A stretch of 64,000 bases of DNA from Halomonas binhaiensis (GCF_008329985.2 NZ_CP038437.2:558001-622000), one strand, 5' to 3'; numbered from the stretch's first letter, positions 27,393-37,039 are shown. The notes: generated by a model from the letters alone, not told the origin. Made by a program: numbers and translations.

Positions 27393-27775
27393 CGTGTTCC
27401 TCTTGTCAAACAACCCGGGTCGGCCGTGGTAGAATCGGCCGCGATTGGCCCACTATAAAGCACCTTGTTCGGAAACGCAGTCTCTAGGATGGGTCCGAAA
27501 ACGATTCATGCTGGGTGGTGATGGAGTGGTTGCTGTCTCATAATGACCGTTTACGTTCTATAAGTTCCGATTTTTCGAATAATTTTGCAGCGTGCTGTGC
27601 ATTACCGATGCTCGGCGCCGCGCAAAATAACTCTCAGGCCATTTGTTGCAACCAGTACTTACGTGCAGTAGTTACATGCAATAGCTACATGCAATAGCTA
27701 CATGCAATAGCTACGTGCAATAGCTACGTGGTAGTAGCGTAGCGGTAGTTTCTTCAGGAGAGCCTCGCGTACCTC
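27393..27775. other. bamD-rluD intergenic region
   Basis: About 380 bp holding divergent promoters, which I cannot pin down with confidence, and a 13-bp tandem array at its right end. A short open frame at 27515-27697 has no family character and is not called. Confidence 0.4.
27658..27735. repeat. 13-bp tandem array in the rluD leader
   Basis: Six units of 13 bp from 27658 to 27735; the core unit is GCTACATGCAATA, with exact or one-base variants in the middle copies and weaker ends. It ends 40 bp before the rluD ATG and may lie in its 5' leader. Two T-rich and TACG words at the end resemble nothing else in the window. Confidence 0.9.
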
Positions 27776-28735
27776 ATGTCTCAGACCCTTGATGTTCAGC
27801 AGCGTATTCCCGTTTCCTTGGCAGGAGCCCGCCTTGATCAGGCGGCAGCCGAGTTGTTCGCTGATTATTCCCGTGAACGCCTCAAGGGGTGGATCAAAGA
27901 TGGTGCCCTTACCGTGGATGGTGAGCCAGCCAAGCCGAAGGACAAGGTCCATGGGGGCGAGTTACTGGTCCTGAATGCCGAACTCGAGGACGACACTCGC
28001 TTTGAAGCTGAGGATATTCCCCTCGATATCGTCTACGAAGACGAAGAAGTTATGGTGATCAACAAGCCGCCGGGACTGGTCGTTCATCCTGCGGCAGGCA
28101 ACCCGGATGGCACCTTGCTCAACGCCCTGTTGCATCATTTTCCTGGTGCTGCGACGTTGCCACGTGCAGGTATCGTGCATCGACTGGACAAGGACACGAG
28201 CGGGCTGATGGTGGTGGCCAAGACACTGGGGGCTCATGTCAATCTTGTGGCTCAGCTTCAGGCGCGCAGTGTGTCGCGGGAATATGATGCGGTGGTGGTG
28301 GGCAAGATGACGGCGGGCGGCACTGTTGATGCACCGATCGGGCGGCATGCCAAGGATCGTAAGCGCCAGGCCGTGACGATGTCCGGCAAGCAGGCCATCA
28401 CCCATTATCGTGTTGTCGAGCGCTTTCGTGCCCACACTCACGTGCGCTGCAAGCTGGAAACTGGGCGCACTCACCAGATTCGTGTGCACATGGCGCATGT
28501 GCGTTTTCCATTGATTGGTGATCCCGTCTATGGAGGACGTCTCAAGATACCGGCTGGATCCAGTGATGTGCTCAAGGAAATTCTGCGCGAGTTTCCACGT
28601 CAGGCCCTGCATGCTCGGCGTCTGGCCTTCATTCATCCGGGCAGTGGAGAAAACGTCAGTTTTCAGGTGCCTCTGGCGGAGGATCTGTTGATGCTGATGG
28701 ACTACCTACGCGAAGATGCGGAGACGATGCAATGA
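27776..28735 (+). CDS. rluD: 23S rRNA pseudouridine synthase D
   Basis: Makes pseudouridines 1911, 1915 and 1917 in helix 69 of 23S rRNA, needed for normal ribosome assembly. The 319-residue protein has an S4 domain at about 15-75 ('GARLDQAAAELFADYSRERLKGWIKDGALTVDG') and the catalytic domain with HRLDKDTSG, where Asp is the nucleophile. 'GRTHQIRVHMAHVRFPLIGDPVYGG' is the other family block. The AGGAG at 27756 is a little far from the ATG. Followed by pgeF with ATGA overlap, the same order as in E. coli. Confidence 0.96.
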   Translation: MSQTLDVQQRIPVSLAGARLDQAAAELFADYSRERLKGWIKDGALTVDGEPAKPKDKVHGGELLVLNAELEDDTRFEAEDIPLDIVYEDEEVMVINKPPGLVVHPAAGNPDGTLLNALLHHFPGAATLPRAGIVHRLDKDTSGLMVVAKTLGAHVNLVAQLQARSVSREYDAVVVGKMTAGGTVDAPIGRHAKDRKRQAVTMSGKQAITHYRVVERFRAHTHVRCKLETGRTHQIRVHMAHVRFPLIGDPVYGGRLKIPAGSSDVLKEILREFPRQALHARRLAFIHPGSGENVSFQVPLAEDLLMLMDYLREDAETMQ

Positions 28736-29487
28736 GCGATGCCATCGACTTGAGACCGACGATGATCGTCCCGGACTGGCCAGCTCCAGCCAATGTCGGG
28801 GCCTTTGTCACCACCCGAGAAACCGGCCCAAGCCAGGGACTGTTCGCCGCTTTCAACCCGGCAGCCCATGTGGGAGACAACCGGGACCATGTCAATCTGT
28901 GTCGTCGCCAGCTGAGCAAGGAAATTGGTGATGACCGCCCGTTGCTATGGCTTGACCAGGTCCATGGCGCGGGTGTGCAGCAGGAATTCAGTGACGCTGT
29001 TCCCGAGGCCGATGCAGCACTAGTGGCTGGGCAGGACTATGCATGTGTAGTGCTGACGGCGGATTGTCTGCCAGTGTTCTTCTGTGATCGTGAAGGGCAG
29101 CGCGTTGCAGTGGCTCATGCGGGATGGCGCGGTCTGGCTGGTGGCGTGCTGGAAGCCACCGTGGCGGCTCTCGGTGTTGCGCCGTCATCGCTCATGGCCT
29201 GGTTGGGTCCTGCGATATCCAAGGCCCAGTTTGAAGTCGGGCCGGAAGTCCGCGAGGCCTTCTGCAGTGTGCAGCCTGAAGCGGCGAGTGCCTTCGAGCC
29301 CAGCCCTTATCGCTTGGGCCATCACATGGCCGATCTCTACAAGCTGGCGCGTCTACGTCTCAAGCGTCTTGGCGTGTCCCATATCAGTGGCGGGCATTTT
29401 TGCACGGCCTGTGAATCGCGGTTCTATTCCTATCGTCGAGATGACGGTGAGACCGGGCGCATGGCCAGTGTCATCTGGTTGAAATGA
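28732..29487 (+). CDS. pgeF: Peptidoglycan editing factor / YfiH-family laccase-domain protein
   Basis: Cytoplasmic multicopper-oxidase-like family (YfiH, DUF152) with reported roles in purine nucleoside cleavage and in removing wrong amino acids from peptidoglycan precursors. The 251-residue product has the metal ligands: His in DQVHGAGVQ, Cys in LTADCLPVFF, and His in VAHAGWRGLAGG. C-terminal 'CTACESRFYSYRRDDGETGRMASVIWL' is conserved. It is translationally coupled to rluD and upstream of clpB, a conserved order. Confidence 0.93.
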   Translation: MSDAIDLRPTMIVPDWPAPANVGAFVTTRETGPSQGLFAAFNPAAHVGDNRDHVNLCRRQLSKEIGDDRPLLWLDQVHGAGVQQEFSDAVPEADAALVAGQDYACVVLTADCLPVFFCDREGQRVAVAHAGWRGLAGGVLEATVAALGVAPSSLMAWLGPAISKAQFEVGPEVREAFCSVQPEAASAFEPSPYRLGHHMADLYKLARLRLKRLGVSHISGGHFCTACESRFYSYRRDDGETGRMASVIWLK

Positions 29488-29571
29488 TCTGTTGTTGAGA
29501 CGTCATACATCACGCTGACGCTTATCATGTCGTATCTGTGATGCTCTTCCTCGTTCCTTGACGATACGTCT

Positions 29572-29630
29572 CCATCTGCGAGTGCCTATCCATCCGCAAG
29601 TGCCTCTCCATCTGCGTGGCCCCATCTGCT
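29572..29630. repeat. Degenerate 18-bp direct repeat before clpB
   Basis: CCATCTGCGAGTGCCTAT (29572-29589) is followed by CCATCCGCAAGTGCCTCT (29590-29607) and a third partial unit beginning CCATCTGCG at 29608. It lies between pgeF and the clpB promoter. Confidence 0.6.
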
Positions 29631-29656
29631 GCTGGGTGGAGACGGCGTGGTGCATG

Positions 29657-29685
29657 CTTGAAAATCGCGCAAACCATCTCCATAT
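29657..29685 (+). promoter_or_regulatory. Heat-shock (sigma-32) promoter of clpB
   Basis: CTTGAAA (29657-29663), 14 bp, CTCCATAT (29678-29685) closely follows the sigma-32 consensus CTTGAAA-N13-15-CCCCATNT. It lies about 100 bp before clpB, a classical heat-shock gene. Confidence 0.75.
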
Positions 29686-29787
29686 CTTTGTCAAGTCACA
29701 TTGATCGGGTCAAGCGGCGCGTCCGGGTATTTTCAGCTACGTGCTCAACTACACTCCCATGTAGTGCCGCCATCCCAAGGAGAGGAT

Positions 29788-32370
29788 ATGCGCTTCGATA
29801 AATTTACTGCCAAGTTGCAAAATGCCGTGGCTGATGCTCAGTCTCTGGCGGTGGGGCACGGCCACAATCAGCTGGAACCGGCGCACCTGCTGCTGGCGCT
29901 GCTGGATGCTCGCGATACCGGCGTCAAGGCGCTGGTACAGAAGGCGGGTGGCGATGCCAACCGGTTGCGCGACACCCTGGTCGGTCAGATCGACAGTCTG
30001 CCCAAGGTCAGCCAGTTCGATGGGGAGGTCCAGCCATCACGCGATTTGATCAAACTGTTCAACCTCACTGATGCGGAAGCGCAGAAGCGGGGGGATCAGT
30101 TCATCGCCAGCGAGCTGGTGCTGCTTGCTGCCATCGACATGAAACATGCAGTGTCCAAGGCTCTGAGCCAGGCCGGACTGACACGCAAGCTACTGGAAAG
30201 CGCCATTGACAGCCTGCGTGGCGGCCAGAAGGTCGATGACCCCAATGCGGAAGACAAGCGAGAGGCCTTGGAAAAGTACACCCTGGATCTTACCCAGCGG
30301 GCCGCCGATGGCAAACTGGATCCGGTCATCGGCCGTGATGATGAGATTCGCCGCACCATTCAGGTGCTGCAGCGGCGCACCAAGAACAACCCGGTATTGA
30401 TCGGCGAGCCTGGTGTGGGCAAGACTGCCATCGTCGAGGGACTGGCCAGCCGTATCATCAATGGTGAAGTGCCGGAAGGTCTCAAGGACAAACGCGTACT
30501 GTCGTTGGACATGGGATCTTTGCTGGCTGGGGCCAAGTTCCGCGGTGAGTTCGAAGAACGCCTGAAGTCGGTGCTCAATGAGCTGTCCCAGGAAGAAGGG
30601 CGCGTGATCCTGTTCATCGATGAGTTGCATACCATGGTCGGTGCGGGCAAGGCCGAAGGTGCCATGGATGCCGGCAATATGCTCAAGCCGGCGCTGGCTC
30701 GTGGTGAACTGCACTGTGTCGGCGCTACCACTCTGGATGAATATCGCCAGTACATCGAAAAGGATGCGGCACTGGAGCGGCGCTTCCAGAAAGTGCTGGT
30801 GGACGAGCCTAGTGAAGAAGATACCGTAGCCATCCTGCGTGGCCTCAAGGAGCGCTACGAGGTGCACCATGGAGTGGATATCACTGATGGCGCCATCATT
30901 GCCGCTGCCAAGTTATCGACTCGTTATATCACTGATAGACAGTTGCCGGACAAGGCCATCGACCTGATCGATGAAGCGTCCTCGCGCATTCGCATGGAGC
31001 TGGATTCCAAGCCTGAGGAAATGGATCGCCTCGACCGTCGCTTGATTCAGCTCAAGATGGAGCGTGAGCACCTCAAGAAGGAAACCGATGAAGCCTCGCG
31101 CAAGCGCCTGGAAACACTGGAAGAGCAGATCGGCGAACTGGAGCGTGATTACGCCAACCTTGATGAGATCTGGAAAGCTGAGAAAGCCAGCATTCAAGGT
31201 TCGGCGCAGTTCAAGGACGAGCTGGATCGTGCGCGTATCGATCTGGAACAGGCCCGTCGTCAAGGCGATCTGGCGCGCATGTCCGAGCTGCAATACGGGG
31301 TGATACCGGAACTGGAGAAGAAGATTGCCGAGAGTGGAGAAGCGGAAGCAGACACCTCAGGTCATCGTCTGCTGCGCTCCAATGTCACCGAGGAAGAAAT
31401 TGCCGAGGTAGTCTCTCGCTGGACGGGAATTCCTGTGTCCAAGATGCTCGAAGGCGAGCGTGACAAGTTGTTGAGGATGGAAGAAGCATTGCATGAACGG
31501 GTGATCGGCCAGGATGAAGCGGTCAATGCCGTGGCCAATGCCGTACGCCGTTCGCGTGCGGGGCTTGCTGACCCCAATCGTCCCAATGGTTCTTTCCTGT
31601 TCCTCGGTCCGACTGGGGTCGGCAAGACCGAACTGTGCAAATCCTTGGCCAACTTTCTGTTCGACACAGAGGAGGCCATGGTTCGCATCGACATGTCGGA
31701 GTTCATGGAGAAACACTCCGTCGCGCGCTTGATCGGGGCTCCCCCTGGCTACGTGGGTTATGAGGAAGGGGGCTATCTGACAGAAGCTGTACGTCGCAAG
31801 CCATATTCTGTGCTGCTGCTCGATGAGGTGGAAAAGGCTCACCCGGATGTCTTCAACATTCTGTTGCAGGTGCTGGAAGATGGGCGCCTGACAGATGGTC
31901 AGGGCCGGACGGTAGATTTTCGTAACACGGTCATCGTGATGACCTCGAATCTGGGATCGGACATTATCCAGCAATATGGCGGTAACGATGCGGACTACGA
32001 AAGCATGAAGCAGACCGTCATGGAGGTAGTGGGTACGCATTTCCGCCCGGAACTGATCAACCGTATCGACGAAGTTGTCGTCTTCCACGCACTGGGTCAG
32101 GATCAGATTCAGGCTATCGCAGCCATTCAGTTGGAGCGTCTGCGTTCCCGTCTGGCTGAACACGACCTGGGGCTTGATGTCAGCGACTCAGCCATGGCGC
32201 AACTTGCTGTGGTGGGCTTCGATCCAGTATATGGCGCGCGTCCGTTGAAGCGAGCCATCCAGAGTCGGATCGAAAACCCGCTGGCCCAGGACTTGCTGGC
32301 AGGCAAGTTCCAGCCTGGAGATGTCATCCACGTGGATGCAGATGAAGGGCACCTGACATTCAAGCACTGA
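29788..32370 (+). CDS. clpB: ATP-dependent disaggregase ClpB
   Basis: Hexameric AAA+ chaperone that pulls proteins out of aggregates with DnaK. The 860-residue product has the N-domain (1-145), first AAA+ domain with Walker A GEPGVGKT at 206-213, the coiled-coil middle domain (about 400-530, '[22 protein letters not shown]'), and the second AAA+ domain with [14 protein letters not shown] and [15 protein letters not shown] (pore loop). The ATG at 29788 follows AGGAGAGG. The Halomonas-like order pgeF-clpB and the sigma-32 promoter fit heat-shock control. Confidence 0.98.
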   Translation: MRFDKFTAKLQNAVADAQSLAVGHGHNQLEPAHLLLALLDARDTGVKALVQKAGGDANRLRDTLVGQIDSLPKVSQFDGEVQPSRDLIKLFNLTDAEAQKRGDQFIASELVLLAAIDMKHAVSKALSQAGLTRKLLESAIDSLRGGQKVDDPNAEDKREALEKYTLDLTQRAADGKLDPVIGRDDEIRRTIQVLQRRTKNNPVLIGEPGVGKTAIVEGLASRIINGEVPEGLKDKRVLSLDMGSLLAGAKFRGEFEERLKSVLNELSQEEGRVILFIDELHTMVGAGKAEGAMDAGNMLKPALARGELHCVGATTLDEYRQYIEKDAALERRFQKVLVDEPSEEDTVAILRGLKERYEVHHGVDITDGAIIAAAKLSTRYITDRQLPDKAIDLIDEASSRIRMELDSKPEEMDRLDRRLIQLKMEREHLKKETDEASRKRLETLEEQIGELERDYANLDEIWKAEKASIQGSAQFKDELDRARIDLEQARRQGDLARMSELQYGVIPELEKKIAESGEAEADTSGHRLLRSNVTEEEIAEVVSRWTGIPVSKMLEGERDKLLRMEEALHERVIGQDEAVNAVANAVRRSRAGLADPNRPNGSFLFLGPTGVGKTELCKSLANFLFDTEEAMVRIDMSEFMEKHSVARLIGAPPGYVGYEEGGYLTEAVRRKPYSVLLLDEVEKAHPDVFNILLQVLEDGRLTDGQGRTVDFRNTVIVMTSNLGSDIIQQYGGNDADYESMKQTVMEVVGTHFRPELINRIDEVVVFHALGQDQIQAIAAIQLERLRSRLAEHDLGLDVSDSAMAQLAVVGFDPVYGARPLKRAIQSRIENPLAQDLLAGKFQPGDVIHVDADEGHLTFKH

Positions 32371-32413
32371 TATATCAGTTAGTTATTCACCGTATTGTGG
32401 TGATTCGCTACTG

Positions 32414-32440
32414 CCAATGGCGCCCAGCGGGCGCCATTGG
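32414..32440 (+). terminator. Hairpin after clpB
   Basis: CCAATGGCGCCC and GGGCGCCATTGG form a perfect 12-bp stem around AGC. Only TTT follows, so termination may be weak; a second hairpin follows. Confidence 0.6.
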
Positions 32441-32486
32441 TTTCAGCCGCTATACTGAATAACAGGTTGCGTCCTGTGACCCCTTT

Positions 32487-32518
32487 GCCCGCCTGGCTCC
32501 CCACTTGGCGGGCTTTTT
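32487..32518 (+). terminator. Terminator between clpB and sugar porter gene
   Basis: GCCCGCC (32487-32493) pairs with GGCGGGC (32507-32513), followed by TTTTTG. It lies between convergent genes. Confidence 0.75.
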
Positions 32519-32556
32519 GTGTTTCGCGAGCTGGTCTCAGGTTCCGCTGGCGATAT

Positions 32557-33930
32557 TCAGGCGCGAGCGCGAGACAGGTGTACCCGGCGCAGGCTGACGT
32601 TGTCGCCAACCAGATGCTTTTGCAGCTCCTCGAGAGGCACGTTCTTTGTCTCGGGCATCAGGAACGTCACGAAGACCAATTGAAGCAGCATCATCACCGC
32701 AAAGAACGCAAATACAGGACCTCCACTGAAGGTGCCCAGCACCCAGGGCATGACCAGGGTGATCAGCGCGGCAAAGACCCAATGAATGGAGCTGCCAAAG
32801 GATTGTCCGCGGGCACGTACGTGATTGGGGAACACTTCGGCGATGAACACCCAGATCACGGCTCCCTGGCTGATGGCATGGGCAGCGATGAACAAGGCCA
32901 GCAGCAAGGGCACTTCGATACCTCCCAAAGCTTCTCCGTAGAAGGCCCGAGAGATCAGCACCAATGACAGCAGATAGCCTGCTGAGCCAATGAACAGCAA
33001 CGTGCGACGTCCGAGCCTGTCGATCAGTGCCATGCCGATCATGGTGAATATCAGGTTGACCAGGCCGATGCCAGCAGTGGACAGCAAGGCTGCCTGGCTA
33101 CCGAGTTGCGCGGCTTCAAGGACCCTGGGGGCGTAGTAAATGATGAAGTTGATGCCAGATAGCTGATTGAAGAAGGCAATCAGGAAAGCCAGCAGGATCG
33201 GCAGGCGGTAGCGGCGAGAGAAGAAACGGGCATGGGCACCACGTTCATCATCCTCGGCAGCACGGATAGCCGCAATTTCAGCATCCACATTGGCATCGGG
33301 ATTGATCATCCTGAGGACACGGGTGGCTTCGTCCACTGCATTGCGTTTGAGGATCAGCCAGCGAGGACTGCGCGGCACCCGAGTGATCATCAGTGTATAG
33401 ATCAGAGCCGGTACGGCTTCGATGCCGAGCATCCAGCGCCAGGCATTCTCGGAAGCGAAGAAGGAACCAATGACATAGTTCGACACGAATGCCATCAAGA
33501 TGCCGAACACGATGTTGAACTGGTACATGGCGACCAGAAAACCACGTGAACGAGGCGGAGCAATCTCGGATATGTACGTGGGAGCTGCCACGGAAGAGAT
33601 ACCTACGCCAATGCCGCCAATCAGGCGGAAGAAGGCGAACAGCCAAGGATCGGAGACCACTGCGGATCCAACCGCCGAGACCAGATAAAGCACGCCAATC
33701 AACAGGAGGGTCGTGCGTCGCCCCAGGGCATCGGTGGGCCAGTTCCCGGTGATGGCACCCAGTACGGTTCCCCACAAGGCCATGGACATGATCAGCAGGC
33801 CATGTTGCAGGTCGCTGAGCCCCCATAGCGTCTGAATGGGTTTGTCGGCTCCGGAAATGACCGCCGTGTCGAAGCCGAACAGGAATCCTGCCAGGGCGAC
33901 GGTGATGGACCATTGCACAATGCGTGACAT
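32557..33930 (-). CDS. MFS sugar porter (XylE/GalP-like)
   Basis: Twelve-helix H+-sugar symporter in the inner membrane. The 457-residue protein has 'FGFDTAVISGADKPIQ' in helix 1 and sugar-porter signatures 'GRR' after helix 2, 'RVPRSPRWLI' after helix 6 (in place of the usual PESPRWL), 'NQLSGINFIIYYAP' in helix 7, and MPETKN at the end of helix 12. AGGAGG lies just before the ATG. A lone gene with its own long upstream region; the substrate (hexose or pentose) cannot be fixed. Confidence 0.9.
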   Translation of the reverse strand: MSRIVQWSITVALAGFLFGFDTAVISGADKPIQTLWGLSDLQHGLLIMSMALWGTVLGAITGNWPTDALGRRTTLLLIGVLYLVSAVGSAVVSDPWLFAFFRLIGGIGVGISSVAAPTYISEIAPPRSRGFLVAMYQFNIVFGILMAFVSNYVIGSFFASENAWRWMLGIEAVPALIYTLMITRVPRSPRWLILKRNAVDEATRVLRMINPDANVDAEIAAIRAAEDDERGAHARFFSRRYRLPILLAFLIAFFNQLSGINFIIYYAPRVLEAAQLGSQAALLSTAGIGLVNLIFTMIGMALIDRLGRRTLLFIGSAGYLLSLVLISRAFYGEALGGIEVPLLLALFIAAHAISQGAVIWVFIAEVFPNHVRARGQSFGSSIHWVFAALITLVMPWVLGTFSGGPVFAFFAVMMLLQLVFVTFLMPETKNVPLEELQKHLVGDNVSLRRVHLSRARA

Positions 33931-34500
33931 GGGCCCTCCTTGGAATGTTGTTGGTTGGTGAGATCGTGACGGATGTCATTGCCGGGCAACGTGCGTAGGC
34001 ATGCAGTGCCACGAAACCTTTGTGTCATGCAAAATTGTTTAGTGAATCGTGTCAGCATGTGTATTAGAGCAGTACAGGGCGGTTAAATCGAGATTTGAGC
34101 CCTAGACATTAGTCGAGTTTCTTGGGCTGAGAAGAGGTTCTGGAAGTGCTTGTCGAACGATTCTCGGGATTGCGCGGTTGACAGGCTTTGGCGGCTATTG
34201 GAATCTTGTCTGTTCCTGACTGCGGGCGCGGCATCGACGGGATACCCCCATCGCCGCGTGAAGGGTAGGCTCAAGGGCCTTTACCCGCCGAAGGACTTCC
34301 AGGGTTTGGGCCAACCGCCCAACCTGGCCAACGCCCCGACGCGGTGACCCGCCGTGATAGAGAGTGCTGGCCCCAACCGGGCCGACAGACGCCAGGGTTT
34401 GGCATCAGGTGCCGGTGCGCCGGCAGCAGCATATCGCTGCACTCGACTTCGCACTCAGGGAGTGCGAATCGCACTCGAGACCTCCAGGGGAGATACATCA
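33931..34500. other. Sugar porter / ilvI intergenic region and ilv leader
   Basis: 570 bp holding the porter promoter (minus) and the ilvI promoter and long leader (plus). A perfect -35 TTGACA at 34178-34183 with a 17-bp spacer to GAATCT is a weak ilv promoter candidate. No leader peptide rich in Leu, Ile or Val codons is found, so classical ilv attenuation by a leader peptide is not evident. Short open frames here are not called. Confidence 0.4.
34448..34476 (+). promoter_or_regulatory. Mutually exclusive hairpins just before the ilvI ribosome site
   Basis: TTCGCACTC (34448-34456) pairs with GAGTGCGAA (34460-34468) in a perfect 9-bp stem. The same GAGTGCGA can instead pair with TCGCACTC (34469-34476) in an 8-bp stem. 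The two cannot form together, and the ribosome site AGGGGAGA (34486-34493) follows. This could control translation of ilvI, but no ligand or leader peptide is seen. Confidence 0.45.
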
Positions 34501-36225
34501 GTGGAATTGCTTTCAGGCGCGGACATGATTGCCCGCTTCCTTCACGACGAGGGCGTGGAGTATATCTACGGCTATCCGGGCGGCGCCGCACTTCATATCT
34601 ATGACGCTCTGTTCCGCCAGGACAAGGTCAAGCATATCCTGGTTCGACATGAACAGGCTGCCACCCATGCTGCAGACGGTTATGCCCGGGCATCCGGCAA
34701 GCCCGGCGTGGTATTGGTAACATCTGGCCCCGGTGCCACTAATGCGGTGACCGGTATCGCTACGGCATACATGGACTCGATTCCCATGGTTGTGCTGTGT
34801 GGCCAGGTCATGAGTCACCTGATTGGCGATGATGCCTTTCAGGAGACAGATATCGTTGGGGTGACTCGCCCCATTGTGAAGCACAGCTTCACCATCAACC
34901 ATCCGAGCGAAATTCCCGAGACGCTGAAGAAGGCCTTCTATCTGGCTGCAAGTGGTCGTCCGGGACCCGTGGTGGTGGATATTCCCAAGGATATGACGGC
35001 GCCCACGGAGCGCTACGAGTACGTCTATCCGAAGAAGGTCAAGATACGCTCCTACAACCCGGTGACCCGTGGCCATACTGGCCAGATCAAGAAGGCCGTG
35101 GCGATGATGCTGAAAGCGCGTCGTCCCGTGTTCTATACCGGCGGAGGTGTCATCACAGGTCAAGCCAGTGAGGGGCTGACGGACCTGGTGAAGCAGCTTG
35201 GTTTCCCCATCACCACCACGTTGATGGGTATCGGCGCATATCCGCAGAGCGATGAGCAATGTCTCGGCTGGCTGGGGATGCATGGCTCCTATGAGTCAAA
35301 CATGGTCATGCATCACGCCGATCTGGTCATTGCGATTGGCGCGCGTTTCGATGACCGCGTGACCAATAACACTTCGAAGTTCTGTCCGACAGCCAAGATC
35401 ATCCATGTCGACATCGATCCTAGCTCCATTTCCAAGACGGTGCGTGCCGACGTGCCCATCGTGGGGCCTGCGGCAAGTGTCATCAATGAGATGATCAGCC
35501 TGGTCCAGGGGCAGGATATCGCCAACCCTGAAGCGCTGGAAGATTGGTGGAAAACCATCAATGGCTGGCGCGAAGAGCGGCGTGGCAAGCTCTATGAGCC
35601 TTCCAAGCCGGGTGAGGTGCTCAAGCCGCAGGAAGTCGTCGAAGCCGTTTGTCGAGTCACGCGTGGTGAAGCCTATGTGACCACCGACGTGGGTCAGCAC
35701 CAGATGTTTGCGGCCCAGTACTACAAGTTCGACAAGCCCAATCGTCTGATCACTTCCGGCGGTCTCGGTACCATGGGCTTTGGCTTCCCGGCTGCCATGG
35801 GCATCAAGCAGAATTTCCCGGACGAAGAAGTGGTGTGTTTCACCGGTGAAGGCAGCTTCCAGATGATGATGCAGGAGCTTTCCACCTGTAAGCAGTTCGG
35901 TGGTGGCGTCAAGATCGTCAACTTGAACAATGGCTCGTTGGGCATGGTGCGTCAGTGGCAAGATCTCAACTACAAGTCACGCCATGCCCATTCCTATATG
36001 GAATCGCTGCCTGATTTCCAGATGCTGATCGAGTCGTATGGCTTCACTGCGCTGAAGGTGACGAAGAAAGAGGACTTGGAGGCGGCTCTTGAACGAGCCT
36101 TCGCCGATACCCATGAACTGGTATTCCTCGACGTCGCCGTGGACCCGCACGAGCACGTTTATCCGATGCAGGTGCCACTCGGCTCCATGCGTGACATGCT
36201 GCTTTCCAAGACGGAGCGGACCTGA
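34501..36225 (+). CDS. ilvI: Acetolactate synthase large subunit
   Basis: Thiamine-diphosphate enzyme starting branched-chain amino acid synthesis. The 574-residue protein begins at GTG 34501 (MELLSGADMIARFLHDEGVEYIYGYPGG), placed by the AGGGGAGA site and by family similarity; earlier frame lies in the leader. It has the catalytic Glu in RHEQAATHAADG, the FAD-binding middle domain, and the ThDP motif 'GEGSFQMMMQELSTCKQFGGGVKIVNLNN'. Its stop overlaps the ilvH ATG (TGATG), so the two are translationally coupled. Confidence 0.97.
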   Translation: MELLSGADMIARFLHDEGVEYIYGYPGGAALHIYDALFRQDKVKHILVRHEQAATHAADGYARASGKPGVVLVTSGPGATNAVTGIATAYMDSIPMVVLCGQVMSHLIGDDAFQETDIVGVTRPIVKHSFTINHPSEIPETLKKAFYLAASGRPGPVVVDIPKDMTAPTERYEYVYPKKVKIRSYNPVTRGHTGQIKKAVAMMLKARRPVFYTGGGVITGQASEGLTDLVKQLGFPITTTLMGIGAYPQSDEQCLGWLGMHGSYESNMVMHHADLVIAIGARFDDRVTNNTSKFCPTAKIIHVDIDPSSISKTVRADVPIVGPAASVINEMISLVQGQDIANPEALEDWWKTINGWREERRGKLYEPSKPGEVLKPQEVVEAVCRVTRGEAYVTTDVGQHQMFAAQYYKFDKPNRLITSGGLGTMGFGFPAAMGIKQNFPDEEVVCFTGEGSFQMMMQELSTCKQFGGGVKIVNLNNGSLGMVRQWQDLNYKSRHAHSYMESLPDFQMLIESYGFTALKVTKKEDLEAALERAFADTHELVFLDVAVDPHEHVYPMQVPLGSMRDMLLSKTERT

Positions 36226-36716
36226 TGCGCCATATCATCTCGATTCTGATGGAAAATGAACCGGGAGCACTGTCGCGTGTGGTCGGCCTGTTCTCCCAGC
36301 GTAACTTCAACATCGAAACCTTGAACGTCGCTCCGACCGATGATCCTACGTTGTCGCGTCTGACGGTCACTACTGTTGGTGAAGATCGGGTTATCGAGCA
36401 GATCACCAAGCATCTCAACAAGCTGATCGATGTGATCAAGCTGGTTGACTTGACGGAAGGCAATCACATTGAGCGTGAGTTGATGCTGGTCAAGGTCAAG
36501 GCGCTGGGGGCTGCGCGTGACGAGGTGAAGCGGACGGTGGATATCTTCCGTGCTCAGATCGTCGACGTGACGCCGAGTCTGTACACCGTGCAGATCACCG
36601 GGGATGCAGAGAAGCTGGATGCATTCCTCCAGGCCATGAGTCAGGTGGGAGTGCTGGAAGTGGCCCGTACCGGTGTTTCTGGTATTGCTCGTGGTGACAA
36701 GGTGTTGAGCCTTTAA
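36225..36716 (+). CDS. ilvH: Acetolactate synthase small (regulatory) subunit
   Basis: Regulatory partner of IlvI; an ACT domain binds valine for feedback. The 163-residue protein begins RHIISILMENEPGALSRVVGLFSQRNFNIETL, the ACT fold, followed by the second half domain 'ERELMLVKV' through 'SGIARG'. Ends TAA at 36714, and the first heptad of a tandem array starts at the next base. Coupled to ilvI by a one-base overlap. Confidence 0.97.
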   Translation: MRHIISILMENEPGALSRVVGLFSQRNFNIETLNVAPTDDPTLSRLTVTTVGEDRVIEQITKHLNKLIDVIKLVDLTEGNHIERELMLVKVKALGAARDEVKRTVDIFRAQIVDVTPSLYTVQITGDAEKLDAFLQAMSQVGVLEVARTGVSGIARGDKVLSL

Positions 36717-36821
36717 GCTACGAGCTACGAGCTACGAGCTACGAGCTACGAGCTACGAGCTACGAGCTACGAGCTACGAGCTACGAGCTGTAAGCGATAA
36801 GCTTTAAGCCATGAGCTCAGT
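36717..36821 (+). repeat. Heptanucleotide array directly after the ilvH stop codon
   Basis: GCTACGA is repeated ten times from 36717 with no gap after TAA, then continues with the same period as variants GCTGTAA, GCGATAA, GCTTTAA, GCCATGA and GCTCAGT to 36821. All units fit GCYNNNA or close to it. The array lies between the stop codon and the terminator at 36831, so it would be transcribed as 3' untranslated RNA. The pure GCTACGA part has no stop codon in any of the three forward frames. Confidence 0.95.
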
Positions 36822-36830
36822 CGCCAAATG

Positions 36831-36866
36831 AAAGCCCTTGCAGTGATTGAACTGCAAGGGCTTTTG
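36831..36866 (+). terminator. Terminator of ilvIH
   Basis: AAAGCCCTTGCAGT (36831-36844) pairs with ACTGCAAGGGCTTT (36851-36864) around a 6-base loop, followed by TTG. It ends the ilvI-ilvH transcript. Confidence 0.88.
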
Positions 36867-36912
36867 TCTGTAATCCATGGGGGCACTGGACGGTTCGCCG
36901 CTTGATACTCGT

Positions 36913-37038
<126 letters not shown>

Positions 37039-37039
37039 A

